DNA of 64,000 nt, taken from positions 3,506,501 to 3,570,500 of the forward strand of contig NZ_JAFBCK010000001.1 of the NCBI RefSeq assembly GCF_016907695.1, written 5' to 3'. The translations under genes were made by a program, and so were the position numbers. Under the pieces are notes generated by a model. It searched no databases, was not told where the DNA came from, and saw only the letters and a program-made list of their open reading frames with translations. Source of the stretch: Actinokineospora baliensis. GTDB taxonomy: Bacteria > Actinomycetota > Actinomycetes > Mycobacteriales > Pseudonocardiaceae. Of this stretch, positions 32,634 through 41,671 are shown piece after piece. How positions within the stretch are numbered: position 1 is the first letter of the stretch; the number at the start of each line of letters is the position of its first letter.

Positions 32634-34372
32634 TGACTCGGACCGGGCAGGCGGGCCGCGCGGACCAGGGGTTCGCGCCGGGGCCGCGGTACAAGTGGAT
32701 CGCGCTGTCGAACACCACGCTGGGGATGCTCATCGCCACGATCAACTCGTCGATCGTGCTGATCGCGCTGCCGGACATCTTCTCCGGCATCGGCATCGAC
32801 CCGCTGGAGCCGGCCAACACCGGCTACCTGCTGTGGATGATCATGGGGTTCCTGGTGGTCACCGCCGTGCTGGTGGTGGGCTTCGGGCGGCTGGGGGACA
32901 TGTACGGCCGGGCGCGGATGTACAACCTGGGCTTCGCGGTGTTCACCGCGTCCTCGGTGCTGCTGGCCGCCACCTGGTTCACCGGCGACGCCGCCGCGCT
33001 GTGGCTGATCGGCTGGCGGGTGGTGCAGGGCGTCGGCGGAGCGCTGCTGATGGCCAACTCCTCGGCCATCCTGACCGACGCCTTCCCGGCCAACCAGCGC
33101 GGCATGGCGCTGGGGATCAACGGGGTGGCCGCGATCGCCGGGTCGTTCCTCGGCCTGGTCATCGGCGGGCTGCTCGCGCCGGTGAGTTGGAACCTGGTGT
33201 TCCTGGTGTCCGTGCCGTTCGGGGTGGTTGGCACCATCTGGGCCTACCTGAAGCTGCACGACACCGGCGTTCGCAAGCACGCCGAGATGGATTGGTGGGG
33301 GAACCTCACCTTCGCCGTCGGTCTCATCGCGCTGCTGGTCGGGATCACCTACGGCATCCAGCCCTACGGCGACTCGCAAACTGGGTGGGGAAGCCCATTC
33401 GTGCTCACCTGCCTCATCGGCGGTGTCGCGGTGCTGGCCGTGTTCGTCCAGGTGGAGCGCCGGGTCGCCACTCCGCTGTTCGACCTTTCGCTGTTCCGGT
33501 CGCGATCGTTCACCTGGGGCAACGTGGCCAACTTCGCCGCTTCGCTGGGGCGGGGCGGGCTGCAGTTCATCCTGATTGTCTGGCTGCAGGGCATTTGGCT
33601 GCCGCAGCACGGGTACAGCTACGAGCAGACCCCGCTGTGGGCGGGCATCTACATGCTGCCCATGACCGTCGGCTTCCTGTTGTCGGCACCGGCGTCCGGC
33701 ATCGTGTCCGACCGCGTGGGCAGCCGGGTGCTCGCGTCGGTCGGGTTGCTGGTGACGGCGTTGTCGTTCGTGCTGCTGATCGCGCTGCCGGTGAACTTCC
33801 CGTACCCGGCGTTCGCGGCGGTGCTGGTGCTCAACGGCATCGGTATGGGGATGTTCTCCTCGCCGAACCGGGCCGAGGTGATGAACAGCCTTCCCTCGCA
33901 CGCCAGGGGCTCCGGTTCCGGGATGATGACGACGTTCCAGAACACCGCGATGGTCCTGTCCATCGGCTTCTTCTTCAGCCTGATCATCGCCGGGTTCGCC
34001 GCAACCTTGCCCGACGCGATGCGCACCGGCCTGCAAGCCCACGGCGTCCCCGCGGAGTCCGCGTCCCACGTGGCCGCACTCCCGGCCGTGGCGGTCCTGT
34101 TCGCCGCTTTCCTGGGTTACAACCCGATCCGCCAGCTCCTGGGCGACCAGCTCGCGACCCTCCCACCGGACCAGGCCACCTACCTCACCGGACGCGGCTT
34201 CTTCCCCAGCCTCATCTCCCAGCCATTCGCCCACGGTCTGGCCATCGCCTTCGGCTGCGCCATCGCCCTCTGCCTCATCGGCGCGGTCGCGTCGTGGCTG
34301 TGCGGCCCCGTGACCCGCACCGAACCCGTGGGGGCCGACCTCGCCGCGGCGGCGGGGGAGCGGGTCGGGTAG
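32633..34372 (+). CDS. MFS drug-efflux transporter, DHA2 (EmrB/QacA) family
   Basis: A 579-residue proton-driven exporter with 14 predicted membrane segments. Diagnostic pieces are the first helix motif LGMLIATINSSIVLIALPDI, motif A GFGRLGDMYGRARMY, the WRVVQGVGGALLMANSSAIL segment and motif C as GVAAIAGSFLGLVIGG. A hydrophilic insertion near residue 500 (DQLATLPPDQATYLTG) separates the last helices. GTG start without Shine-Dalgarno; probably leaderless. No dedicated regulator gene is adjacent, so the repressor for the start-site palindrome must be elsewhere, unless the SARP acts here. Substrate unknown. Confidence 0.92.
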   Translation: MTRTGQAGRADQGFAPGPRYKWIALSNTTLGMLIATINSSIVLIALPDIFSGIGIDPLEPANTGYLLWMIMGFLVVTAVLVVGFGRLGDMYGRARMYNLGFAVFTASSVLLAATWFTGDAAALWLIGWRVVQGVGGALLMANSSAILTDAFPANQRGMALGINGVAAIAGSFLGLVIGGLLAPVSWNLVFLVSVPFGVVGTIWAYLKLHDTGVRKHAEMDWWGNLTFAVGLIALLVGITYGIQPYGDSQTGWGSPFVLTCLIGGVAVLAVFVQVERRVATPLFDLSLFRSRSFTWGNVANFAASLGRGGLQFILIVWLQGIWLPQHGYSYEQTPLWAGIYMLPMTVGFLLSAPASGIVSDRVGSRVLASVGLLVTALSFVLLIALPVNFPYPAFAAVLVLNGIGMGMFSSPNRAEVMNSLPSHARGSGSGMMTTFQNTAMVLSIGFFFSLIIAGFAATLPDAMRTGLQAHGVPAESASHVAALPAVAVLFAAFLGYNPIRQLLGDQLATLPPDQATYLTGRGFFPSLISQPFAHGLAIAFGCAIALCLIGAVASWLCGPVTRTEPVGADLAAAAGERVG

Positions 34373-34493
34373 TCCTTTGTGGACATGACTGGGTTGACAG
34401 GAGGTCAGTCAAGGTCGGACGGGTATCGGGCGGGGTTCGGGGCCGCGTATACCGGGTGGGATATGTCCCGTTCACGACTGTTAGGAGGGGAAC

Positions 34494-35705
34494 GTGGCCC
34501 GAACCCCGATCGTTGTGCTCGCCCTTGCCGTCGCGGCTGGCAGCGCGATGTTCGGCCCTGCGTGGGCTTCGTCCGAACCCGCACCGACCGCGGCGGTGGC
34601 TCCTTCGGGGGCCATGAAGGTCGGCGAGGAAACGGTTCTCGGCAGCTCGATCGCCTACACGGGCGCGCAGCGGCGGGAGATCCGACAACCGGGTGCGACC
34701 TACATCAAGGTGCACTTCGAGTCGCTCAAGCTCGCCCCCGGCGATTACGTGACCGTCGCGGATCCGACCGGGCGCGAGGTCCACACCTACCACGGTGATC
34801 CCACCGCCGGTGGGGCGCGCACCGGGGACAGCGACTTCACCCGGCACGGCCGCAAGGGCTTCGCCGCGATGTCGATCGACGGTGAGGCCGCTGTTGTCAC
34901 CCTGCACAAGGTGGGGGGCTCCGCGGTCGCCACGCGCGGGCTCGGGTTCTCCATCGACCGGTACTGGCGCGGGTACAGCCCGGACGAGGTGAGGGCCAAC
35001 AACCCCAGCTTCTTCAGCATCTGCGGCACCGACGCCCGGCGCGACACCGTGTGCTACAAGAGCAGCCACCCCACCGAATACGCGAAGGCGAACGCGGTGG
35101 CCCGGTTGCTGATCAGCGGCGGCAGCCTGTGCACCGCCTGGCGCGTCGGCAACACGAACCGGGTGCTCACCAACAACCACTGCATCTCCACGCAGTCGGC
35201 GGTGTCGTCCTCGGAGGTCCAGTTCGCCTACGCCTGCGCGACCTGCGGCGGCAACAACCCCGCCGCGGGCACCAAGGTCAGCGGCGCGACCTTCTACAAG
35301 ACCAGCCCCGGCGGGTCCAGCAGGCTCGACTACACGCTGTTCTCGGTGAACAACTTCGCCTCGATCCAGCAGTTCGGCACGCTCTACCTCGACCCGCGCG
35401 CCCCCGTCGCGGGCGAGCGGATCTACATCCCCGGCCACGGCGACGGCAAGCCCAAGCGGCTGTCCATCTACGAAGAGGCCCAGGGCGGTCCACTGTGCAC
35501 AGTGCGGAGCGCGGCATCGGACTCGTACAACATGAGCTACAGCTGCGACACCTCCGGCGGAAACTCCGGATCTCCCGTGCTGGCGGCCAACCACAAGGTC
35601 ATCGCACTGCACCACCTCGGTGGCTGCCCCGGCAACCAGGGCGCCCGGATCAACCTGATCTACAACGAGATCAAGGACCTGATCGACAACACCGCGCGGA
35701 TCTGA
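34494..35705 (+). CDS. Secreted trypsin-like serine protease
   Basis: A 403-residue exported protein. Signal peptide to about residue 26 (ending GPAWASSEP). Residues about 40-155 are a beta-rich N-terminal domain that could act as propeptide or binding module. The chymotrypsin fold follows with catalytic His229 (RVLTNNHC), Asp279 (SSRLDYTLFSV) and Ser358 (TSGGNSGSPVL). Ten or so Cys suggest disulfides. Overall it resembles lysyl-endopeptidase-like enzymes. GTG start after AGGAGGGG. A 14-bp hairpin follows the stop. Confidence 0.88.
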   Translation: MARTPIVVLALAVAAGSAMFGPAWASSEPAPTAAVAPSGAMKVGEETVLGSSIAYTGAQRREIRQPGATYIKVHFESLKLAPGDYVTVADPTGREVHTYHGDPTAGGARTGDSDFTRHGRKGFAAMSIDGEAAVVTLHKVGGSAVATRGLGFSIDRYWRGYSPDEVRANNPSFFSICGTDARRDTVCYKSSHPTEYAKANAVARLLISGGSLCTAWRVGNTNRVLTNNHCISTQSAVSSSEVQFAYACATCGGNNPAAGTKVSGATFYKTSPGGSSRLDYTLFSVNNFASIQQFGTLYLDPRAPVAGERIYIPGHGDGKPKRLSIYEEAQGGPLCTVRSAASDSYNMSYSCDTSGGNSGSPVLAANHKVIALHHLGGCPGNQGARINLIYNEIKDLIDNTARI

Positions 35706-35724
35706 CCACCCGCCGCCCCTGAAT

Positions 35725-35762
35725 GCCTGGCCGGTGCCCGCCTCGCGCGGCACCGGCCAGGC
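35725..35762. terminator. Bidirectional terminator
   Basis: Perfect 14-bp stem GCCTGGCCGGTGCC (35725-35738) with 35749-35762, ten-base loop, between the converging protease and XRE-TPR genes. Confidence 0.85.
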
Positions 35763-35770
35763 GTGCTCGG

Positions 35771-36964
35771 CTAGTTCGGCAGTGTGGTGCGCACCAGGTC
35801 GGTCAGCTCGCGAACAGCGCCGACCGTGGGCCACTGCTCGGTGAGCGCGGTGTGCACGACCCGCATCTCCGCTCTGACGCGGGCTGATCCGTGCGGGCCG
35901 GATGGGGGGCTCAACAGGGTTGTCAGCACCGATGCCGCTTCGTCGGGTTGGCCCGCGTGGGTGTGGGAGCTCGCGAGGCGCGTGGCCACGACGGCGCGGT
36001 CGTGTTCGTTCGCTACAGGTACGGCCGCGAGAGCGCGGGTGGTGTGGTCGACGGCTGTCGTCGCCAACGTTGACCGGGTGTCCCGGGCAGCCAGATCGCG
36101 GTAGCAGGTGCCCATGGCGAGCGCCAAGACCGACTGCGCGGCCCAAGGCTCGGTGCGTGGGTCGGCGGCGCGCAGCAGCGTTGTCGCGTCGTCGAGGCGT
36201 TGTTCGCACGAGCGGCGGTCACCGGCCAGGGCGTGTCCGCGCGCTTCCGCCAGGCACGCCCAAGCGCGGACGCCGGGTCTGGTCCCCTCGACAAGGCGGG
36301 CGCGTTCGGCCAAGGCGATGGCGCCCGCGGCGTTGCCGACCGACCAGTGGACCGAGCTCTGGCGGGCCAACAACCGGCTCATCAGGTCGCGGTCGTCGGC
36401 GAGGGTCGCCCAGTGCTGGCCGCAGGTGTACCAGAACTGGGCGGTCGAGTAGTCCGCGCCGTCGAAGCGGGCCCAGCCTGCCAGTTGCGCGAACCTGGCC
36501 GCCAGCCGGGCGAGCTCGGGGTCGGAGGACCCCGCCTGCCACTGCACGACCGCGCGCGTGTGGTGTTCGAGCGGCACCACCAGGTCCCGACTGCCCAGCT
36601 GCGAGCCGACGTCGTGGTAGGCCTCCAGCAGCGCAGCCATTGCCTCGGGCGCGGTGGGGCTCGACGGTGTGGACGGCGGGACCGCCTCGACCGGTCTGGC
36701 CCCGGGACCCTCCTGCCGTTCCCGCTCGACCAGCGGCCACAGGGCGGCGAGTTCGCCGCCGGTGTCCAGGACCCGGTCGGCCCGGTCCGGCAGGTCCGGT
36801 GGTGGCCACCGGTCCCCGCTCTCGACCTTGCTCAGGTGGGAGTCCCCGTACCCGAGCCGAGCACCCAGCTCGGCCTGCGACAACCCCCGTGCGCGCCGCC
36901 AGTGGCGCAGCCGCCACCCGAAGTAGGCGCGCACGGAACCGGCGGGCTGAGGTCGCCGTGACAT
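35771..36964 (-). CDS. XRE-TPR transcriptional regulator
   Basis: A 397-residue regulator: HTH at about residues 14-70 (LRHWRRARGLSQAELGARLGYGDSHLSKVESG) and a large helical, TPR-like C-terminal region (LARLAARFAQLAGWARFDGADYSTAQFWY and onward). This arrangement is abundant in Pseudonocardiaceae. ATG at 36964 has GAGGAGG about six bases upstream; the ORF is open further to 37063 without one. Function of the sensor part unknown. Confidence 0.85.
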   Translation of the reverse strand: MSRRPQPAGSVRAYFGWRLRHWRRARGLSQAELGARLGYGDSHLSKVESGDRWPPPDLPDRADRVLDTGGELAALWPLVERERQEGPGARPVEAVPPSTPSSPTAPEAMAALLEAYHDVGSQLGSRDLVVPLEHHTRAVVQWQAGSSDPELARLAARFAQLAGWARFDGADYSTAQFWYTCGQHWATLADDRDLMSRLLARQSSVHWSVGNAAGAIALAERARLVEGTRPGVRAWACLAEARGHALAGDRRSCEQRLDDATTLLRAADPRTEPWAAQSVLALAMGTCYRDLAARDTRSTLATTAVDHTTRALAAVPVANEHDRAVVATRLASSHTHAGQPDEAASVLTTLLSPPSGPHGSARVRAEMRVVHTALTEQWPTVGAVRELTDLVRTTLPN

Positions 36965-37114
36965 GCCCGTCCTCCTCGCTCCGTACGCCCGCCCGAGGGT
37001 TCGCCCAGCATGGTCGCTGCGACCGTCAGTGGACAAGAGCGGCGCTGGACCAGTGCGTGCCAATTACCGGTTTTGTCCGGGAACTGTGATGGCCGCGCCG
37101 GTCGTTGGAGCGGC

Positions 37115-37432
37115 ATGGGCTTGCTGTGGGCGATGAGCCTCCCCGGTCTGGTGGTGCTGCTCGTGGTGCTCGCCGCCCTGGAGCGCTTCGGGCTGTGGAT
37201 GCACCAGCGCAGCTGGCTGCCGTGGCGCCGCAACCGGACGGGAACGCCGGTCTCCGCCGCGGGTTTCGACGAGCTCGGCGCCTTCTTCTCCGGCCCCAAG
37301 CGGGAGGAACTCGAGTACCGCAAGACCGAGTTGATGCTGCGGGACGACTCGGACGACGGCGCACCACCCCACACCACCGTCGACCTCGACGGCTACGGCG
37401 TGCGGGTGGTGCTGCCGAAGAAGCCGGTCTAG
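37115..37432 (+). CDS. DUF6191-like small membrane protein
   Basis: A 105-residue protein with one N-terminal membrane helix (LLWAMSLPGLVVLLVVLAAL), then RFGLWMHQRSWLPWRR, AAGFDELGAFFSGPKREELE and a C-terminal VDLDGYGVRVVL. This is the DUF6191 pattern as I remember it; no function is known. ATG at 37115 follows GGAG. Its TAG overlaps the TAG of the converging peptidase gene within CTAG. Confidence 0.75.
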   Translation: MGLLWAMSLPGLVVLLVVLAALERFGLWMHQRSWLPWRRNRTGTPVSAAGFDELGAFFSGPKREELEYRKTELMLRDDSDDGAPPHTTVDLDGYGVRVVLPKKPV

Positions 37433-38082
37433 GGCTTCTCGAAGTGCTGGTAGTCGATCGGCGTCGTCCAGTACCCGCCCCAGTCCCAGCCGCGGCGCTC
37501 GAAGGTGCGCACGGTCGCGTCATCGGCGTGGATGAGGCCCGGGTCGGTGCGGGTCCGGTCGACGTACGGGGCGCCGTTGGGCGGGTAGACCGCGCCCGAG
37601 CCGGAGATGTAGGGGTTGACCACCGGGTTGATGTCGATCGCCCGCCCGTAGGAGTGGTTCGACCACCGCGTGCCGCCGGTGATGGGGCGGCAGTTGAACG
37701 CCGAGGTGTTGTTCGCCGCCATCGACTTGTCGTCGTCGGCGTCGTACTTCTCCACCGTCAGCATCCGCTCGATGGGGTACCTCGCCCGGTAGAGCTCGCC
37801 GAACGCGGTCGCGACCTCCACCGCGACGTCCTTGGCGACCACCAGCTCACCCCGGTGCACCCGACCGTCGAACCCGATGGTGCTCATCGTGACCAGCGCC
37901 AACCCCTCTGGTCCGACCGGGCAGCCGGGGCGCCAGCTCTTGCCCAGCCGTTCGGCGGTCACCGGTCTGATGATGGCTACGTACGGTGCTACCGCGTCGA
38001 CCTCGGTGGTACTCGCGGAAGCTTGGTGCGCCCCACCGGCCACAGTAGTGGCCAACAGGAGCGCGATCAGCGCAACGCGCAT
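37429..38082 (-). CDS. Secreted M15-family (VanY-like) peptidase
   Basis: A 217-residue exported zinc peptidase likely to cleave cell-wall D-amino-acid peptides. Signal peptide of about 23 residues. Zinc ligands are His143 and Asp150 in SNHSYGRAIDIN and His213 in DYQHFE. The TRWSNHSYGRAIDINPVVNP and GWDWGGYW blocks are typical of the D-alanyl-D-alanine carboxypeptidase-like M15C group. GGAGG lies about seven bases before the ATG. Target could be the host wall or another bacterium. Confidence 0.88.
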   Translation of the reverse strand: MRVALIALLLATTVAGGAHQASASTTEVDAVAPYVAIIRPVTAERLGKSWRPGCPVGPEGLALVTMSTIGFDGRVHRGELVVAKDVAVEVATAFGELYRARYPIERMLTVEKYDADDDKSMAANNTSAFNCRPITGGTRWSNHSYGRAIDINPVVNPYISGSGAVYPPNGAPYVDRTRTDPGLIHADDATVRTFERRGWDWGGYWTTPIDYQHFEKP

Positions 38083-38150
38083 GGCTGCCACCTCCGCCAC
38101 CGAGTCTATCCGCGGCCGCAAATGTCCTCAGTGGAATGTCCACAGTGGAG

Positions 38151-38786
38151 TTATCGTGGGGTGCCGTCCCACTGCCACTTGGTCAGGCGCGGCCTGCCTG
38201 GCAGCTCGATGCGCCCAGCGCACCACAGCAGCGACCGCCATCCGTGCACGTCATCGGGTGCGTAGGGGAACAGGCGCGCCAGGATCCGGTCGCACAACGC
38301 GTCCGGCGGGTTCCAGTCGATCCCCAGCCCCTCGGCGAGGTCGAGGCCGTGCACCAGGGTCTCCACCACGCCCATCGCTGCGAAGCCCTCGGGGTCGGAC
38401 TTGCCGTAGGAGTGGTACGCCAAGCCCGTGGGGCGCGCGGTGGTGACGATCGAGGACAGGATCGTCCCGCAGGTCTCGACGACCTGCATCAGGCCGTCGA
38501 CCCCGGCCGCGGGGTTGGCGAAGATGATGCCGCTGGGGCCCCCGTCGCGCCGCGTCCCCCAGTCGAAGGGCTGGGTGGTGGTCGGCGGGACGCGGGTGCC
38601 CAGTTGCCCGCCGTAGAAGAACAGGCAGTCGGCGATGTGCTCGGCGGTCTCCCAGCAGGTCCAGTCCAGGGAGCCCGCCCGCTGCTGCCACCGCTCGGTG
38701 GGCACACCGCCGAAGGTGGCGATGGCGAGGTCGACCGCGGCACCGACGTCGTCCGGCGTGACCGGGCCGGGGTGTGGAGTAGGCAT
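38151..38786 (-). CDS. DinB/maleylpyruvate-isomerase-N-like protein
   Basis: A 211-residue four-helix protein. DLAIATFGGVPTERWQQRAGSLDWTCWETAEHIADCLFFY is the characteristic first part and HGLDLAEGLG holds the conserved metal-site His-Asp region. Relatives use mycothiol or are uncharacterised. It lacks any fused enzyme domain. The start ATG at 38786 is preceded by only a weak ribosome site. Neighbours give no clue. Confidence 0.7.
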   Translation of the reverse strand: MPTPHPGPVTPDDVGAAVDLAIATFGGVPTERWQQRAGSLDWTCWETAEHIADCLFFYGGQLGTRVPPTTTQPFDWGTRRDGGPSGIIFANPAAGVDGLMQVVETCGTILSSIVTTARPTGLAYHSYGKSDPEGFAAMGVVETLVHGLDLAEGLGIDWNPPDALCDRILARLFPYAPDDVHGWRSLLWCAGRIELPGRPRLTKWQWDGTPR

Positions 38787-38898
38787 CACCGCAGCGTAAC
38801 GACCGTGTGGCGGCGAGTCGTCCGATTTGCCGGCAACTGGGATGGTGAATCCGCGCGATCCGGACAACCCGCCGGGCCGTGGGCTCCGTCCCCCTGAC

Positions 38899-39687
38899 AT
38901 GCGCACACGACTGCTGACCTCGACGCTGGTCGCCCTGCTCGCCCTCGCGGGGTGCGCCCAGGGTGGCACCACGCCCGCGAAGCAGGGGGAGCCCCCGCAG
39001 AGCGGGCCCACCCCGTCCGGCAAGACCTTCACGGCGAACTCCGCCACCGACAAGGGCGCCCCGCACGCCCTGGTGCCCGGCTCGTCGGTCAGCCTGAACT
39101 TCCACGAGGACGGCAGGCTGACCGCCAACGCGGGCTGCAACACCATCGGCGGCACCGTGTCGTTCTCCGGCGGCACCCTGCAGCCCGGCGAGCTGAGCAT
39201 CACCGAGATGGCCTGCGACGCCCCGCTGCACGACCAGGACCAGTGGCTGGCCAAGCTGCTGGAGGCCAAACCGACCTGGCGCCTCGACGGCGACAAGCTG
39301 ACCCTGGCGTCGGCGGAGACGGAGCTGGTGTTGACCGAGCCCAAGAAGGCCGCCCTCGCCGGTCCCAAGTGGACCGTGGACTCCCTGCTGGCCGGGGAAA
39401 CCGCCGCCTCCAACCCCGACGCGGGCAAGGCCTCCCTGACCTTCGCCGCCGACCGCGTCGACATCCAGACCGGCTGCAACAGCGGCACCGCCACCTACAC
39501 GATCGCCGGGTCGACCCTGAAGTTCGACCCGCCCCTGCTCACCAAGATGGCCTGCGCCGACGGCACCTCCGAAGTCGAGAACACCATCGTCGCCGTCCTC
39601 GGCCAAGCCACCGAGTACACCATCGAAGGCCAAACCCTCACCCTCACCAACGGCGACAAGGGCCTGCGCCTGCGCGCTTCTAGCTGA
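38899..39687 (+). CDS. Lipoprotein with two META domains
   Basis: A 262-residue lipoprotein: lipobox LLALAGC with Cys19, a Pro/Gly-rich linker, then two META (HslJ-like) repeats. The first has LTANAGCNTIGG and SITEMACD, the second VDIQTGCNSGTATY and LTKMACAD, each with the paired Cys. Function of META domains in Gram-positive bacteria is unknown; stress or drug tolerance has been proposed. No Shine-Dalgarno precedes the ATG. The last eight bases overlap the end of the converging TetR gene. Confidence 0.85.
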   Translation: MRTRLLTSTLVALLALAGCAQGGTTPAKQGEPPQSGPTPSGKTFTANSATDKGAPHALVPGSSVSLNFHEDGRLTANAGCNTIGGTVSFSGGTLQPGELSITEMACDAPLHDQDQWLAKLLEAKPTWRLDGDKLTLASAETELVLTEPKKAALAGPKWTVDSLLAGETAASNPDAGKASLTFAADRVDIQTGCNSGTATYTIAGSTLKFDPPLLTKMACADGTSEVENTIVAVLGQATEYTIEGQTLTLTNGDKGLRLRASS

Positions 39688-40207
39688 GCGCCCCCTCCGC
39701 GGCCCGGCGCGCGTGCTGGGCCGCGGAGGGATCTCCACCCACCGCCGCCATCGAGATCGCCCCTTCGACGAGCAGCGCCAAGTGGCTGCTCGCGATCCCG
39801 GTCTCGTCGGCCAATTCCGCCAAGTAGGCCCGTAGTGCCTCCTTGTGCTCCAGCGCCACGGCGACAACGGCCGGGCAGGTCGCCCCGAGCTCGCCGACCG
39901 AGTTGACGAACGCGCACCCGCGGAACCCCGGTTCCCGGAACCACCGGTCGAGCCAGTCGAACACCGCGAGGACGTCCTGCCCGTGCTCGGCGACGTACGC
40001 GCGCAGTGACCCCATCCACCGGGCGTGCCGCCGCCGGAGGTACGCGACGACCAGGTCCTCCTTCGACGGGAAGCACTGGTACAGCCGTTTCAGCGACACC
40101 CCCGCGGTGGACCGCAGGTCGTCCATGCCCACGTTGTGCACGCCGCGCTCGTAGAACAGCCGCTCGGCGGTGTCCAGCAGTCGCCCGGTGGCCTCGGCCA
40201 CGTCCAC
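39680..40207 (-). CDS. TetR-family repressor
   Basis: A 175-residue TetR regulator with [25 protein letters not shown] and a TetR_C-like ligand domain ([14 protein letters not shown]). The GTG at 40207 is chosen for the AAGGGGG box. It diverges from a DUF1348 gene, and two perfect 16-18 bp dyads sit between them, so it very probably represses that gene and itself. Confidence 0.9.
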   Translation of the reverse strand: MDVAEATGRLLDTAERLFYERGVHNVGMDDLRSTAGVSLKRLYQCFPSKEDLVVAYLRRRHARWMGSLRAYVAEHGQDVLAVFDWLDRWFREPGFRGCAFVNSVGELGATCPAVVAVALEHKEALRAYLAELADETGIASSHLALLVEGAISMAAVGGDPSAAQHARRAAEGALS

Positions 40208-40216
40208 GGTGCCCCC

Positions 40217-40268
40217 TTGCGGCGGAGAACGGTCGTTCTCTACGGTAGCCGGAGAACGCTCGTTCTCC
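40217..40268 (+). promoter_or_regulatory. Promoter with twin TetR operators
   Basis: Operators GGAGAACG-GT-CGTTCTC (40224-40240) and GGAGAACG-CT-CGTTCTCC (40251-40268), centres 27 bp apart. A plausible promoter for the rightward gene is TTGCGG (40217-40222), 18 bases, TACGGT (40241-40246). The first operator then fills the -35/-10 spacer and the second covers the start site. Confidence 0.75.
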
Positions 40269-40271
40269 ACC

Positions 40272-40733
40272 ATGGGAGCCGCCGTGCCGCTCGTACCGCC
40301 GTTCACCGCCGAGACCGCCGCCCAGAAGGTGCAGGCCGCCGAGGACCTGTGGAACACCCGCGACCCCGAGCGGGTCGCCCGCGCCTACACACCGGACTCG
40401 CTGTGGCGCAACCGGGACCGGCTGCTCACCGGCCACGCCGAGATCGTGGCCTTCCTGCAGGAGAAGTGGGACACCGAACGCGACTACGCCCTCCGCAAGG
40501 AACTCTGGGGCTTCCGCGGCAACCGCATCGGCGTCCGCTTCCAGTACGAGTGCCAGGACATCACCGGCCAGTGGTGGCGCTCCTACGGCAACGAACTCTG
40601 GGAGTTCGCCCCCGACGGCCGCAACCGCCGCCGCGAGGCCAGCATCAACGACCTGCCCATCGACGAACGCGACCGCCGGATCACCGGTCCCCGCCCCACC
40701 GCCGAACACGGGCTCCTGCTCCCCGTGCTCTGA
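40272..40733 (+). CDS. DUF1348 (NTF2-like) protein
   Basis: A 153-residue NTF2/SnoaL-like protein of the DUF1348 type: [68 protein letters not shown] and SINDLPID are all family landmarks. Small alpha+beta barrel, likely a small-molecule binding or isomerase fold; no assigned reaction. No ribosome site; the second operator directly precedes the ATG. Strictly paired with the TetR gene. Confidence 0.88.
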   Translation: MGAAVPLVPPFTAETAAQKVQAAEDLWNTRDPERVARAYTPDSLWRNRDRLLTGHAEIVAFLQEKWDTERDYALRKELWGFRGNRIGVRFQYECQDITGQWWRSYGNELWEFAPDGRNRRREASINDLPIDERDRRITGPRPTAEHGLLLPVL

Positions 40734-40735
40734 CG

Positions 40736-40772
40736 CGCCGGGGTTGTTGTTCGGGGAGTTGGCGACGGGGCT
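40736..40772. repeat. 37-bp direct repeat, copy A
   Basis: Identical over 37 bases to 43567-43603 inside the MFS gene, where it encodes most of SPGLLFGELATGLG. Here it is non-coding, three bases after the DUF1348 stop. The two copies enclose the phosphotransferase, XRE and tiny genes. Confidence 0.9.
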
Positions 40773-40780
40773 GGGCTTCA

Positions 40781-41671
40781 TCAGCCGGTTGAGGCCCAGG
40801 TCCAGGGGCGTGGACCGTGCAGTCCCCGCAGGCATGCGATCCGATGGCCCGCCTCCCGGTGCAGGTCGGCATCGCGAGCGGCGCGGGCGGCGAGCCAGCA
40901 GGTCATCCGCGTTTCCCGCAGGTCCCGGAGTAGGCGGTAACCGGGCCAGTTCGTGACGTCGTGGCCGTAGCCCCCGGTGAACTCGGCGTACTCGTCGCCG
41001 GTGATCGTGCCGAACGAGAAACGCTTGATCGCCGTGGAGACCAGGTCCCATTCGGGTGGTCCCACGCTGACCCGTTCGAGGTCGATGAGCAGGGTGGTGG
41101 GCACACCGGTCGTGGTTGTGACGATGTTGCCGGGCCAGGCGTCGCCGTGCAGGACGCGGTGGGGCAGTCCACGCGGAAGATCGGCGTAGTCGCCCGCGAG
41201 TCGGGTGATCCGGTCGCGGAGCCAGCCCCGATCACTCTCAGTGAGGGTGTGGGCGGCGTCAACGCGATCCGACAGACCCGCGACCGGGTTGAGGGGGAGT
41301 AGACCCAGCCCGCCCGGAATCGGTTGGTCGTGCAGGGAACGCAACGCGTTGGCGATCTCGCGCGGGCGCCCTCGGCGGTGGTCAGGCAGTTCACGCCAGA
41401 CCGTGACCGGTCGCCCATCGACGACAACGGGCTGATCGGGGTCCGGATGGGCCTCGACCGCCGGTACCCCGACCTCCGCGAGCCACCGCGCCACAGCGAG
41501 CTGGCGGCAGGCGCTGTCCTGTGTGCCGAACGCACCGATCCGCACGACCCAGCCGTCGGCCAGGCGCACCACCGTGTTCTCGGCCTCTCGCAGAAGTGTG
41601 ACGCGACCCGGCGCTAGACGAAGTCGAGCGCACGCGCGCAACACCGAAGCGTGCCACCAAGGGGGCTTCAC
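40781..41671 (-). CDS. Aminoglycoside-phosphotransferase-fold kinase
   Basis: A 296-residue APH/choline-kinase family protein. The catalytic loop is HRVLHGDAWPGNIV (His175, Asp177, Asn182) and the metal site LLIDLERVSVGPPEWD. The N-lobe is short (VVRIGAFGT carries no clear Lys). Such proteins phosphorylate small alcohols or aminoglycosides; resistance cannot be concluded from sequence. Its ATG overlaps the stop of the XRE gene upstream, forming a two-gene unit. Confidence 0.85.
   Translation of the reverse strand: MKPPWWHASVLRACARLRLAPGRVTLLREAENTVVRLADGWVVRIGAFGTQDSACRQLAVARWLAEVGVPAVEAHPDPDQPVVVDGRPVTVWRELPDHRRGRPREIANALRSLHDQPIPGGLGLLPLNPVAGLSDRVDAAHTLTESDRGWLRDRITRLAGDYADLPRGLPHRVLHGDAWPGNIVTTTTGVPTTLLIDLERVSVGPPEWDLVSTAIKRFSFGTITGDEYAEFTGGYGHDVTNWPGYRLLRDLRETRMTCWLAARAARDADLHREAGHRIACLRGLHGPRPWTWASTG

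Noticed and set aside
34379..34493. Several TGAC/GTCA half-sites and TTGACA at 34394 upstream of the protease gene
   Set aside because: Suggestive of a promoter or operator, but no -10 box at proper spacing could be placed, so not listed.
40781..41671. Aminoglycoside resistance gene
   Set aside because: The fold is APH-like, but the N-lobe lacks a clear ATP-binding Lys pattern of known resistance enzymes and the context is an XRE regulator; resistance cannot be claimed.
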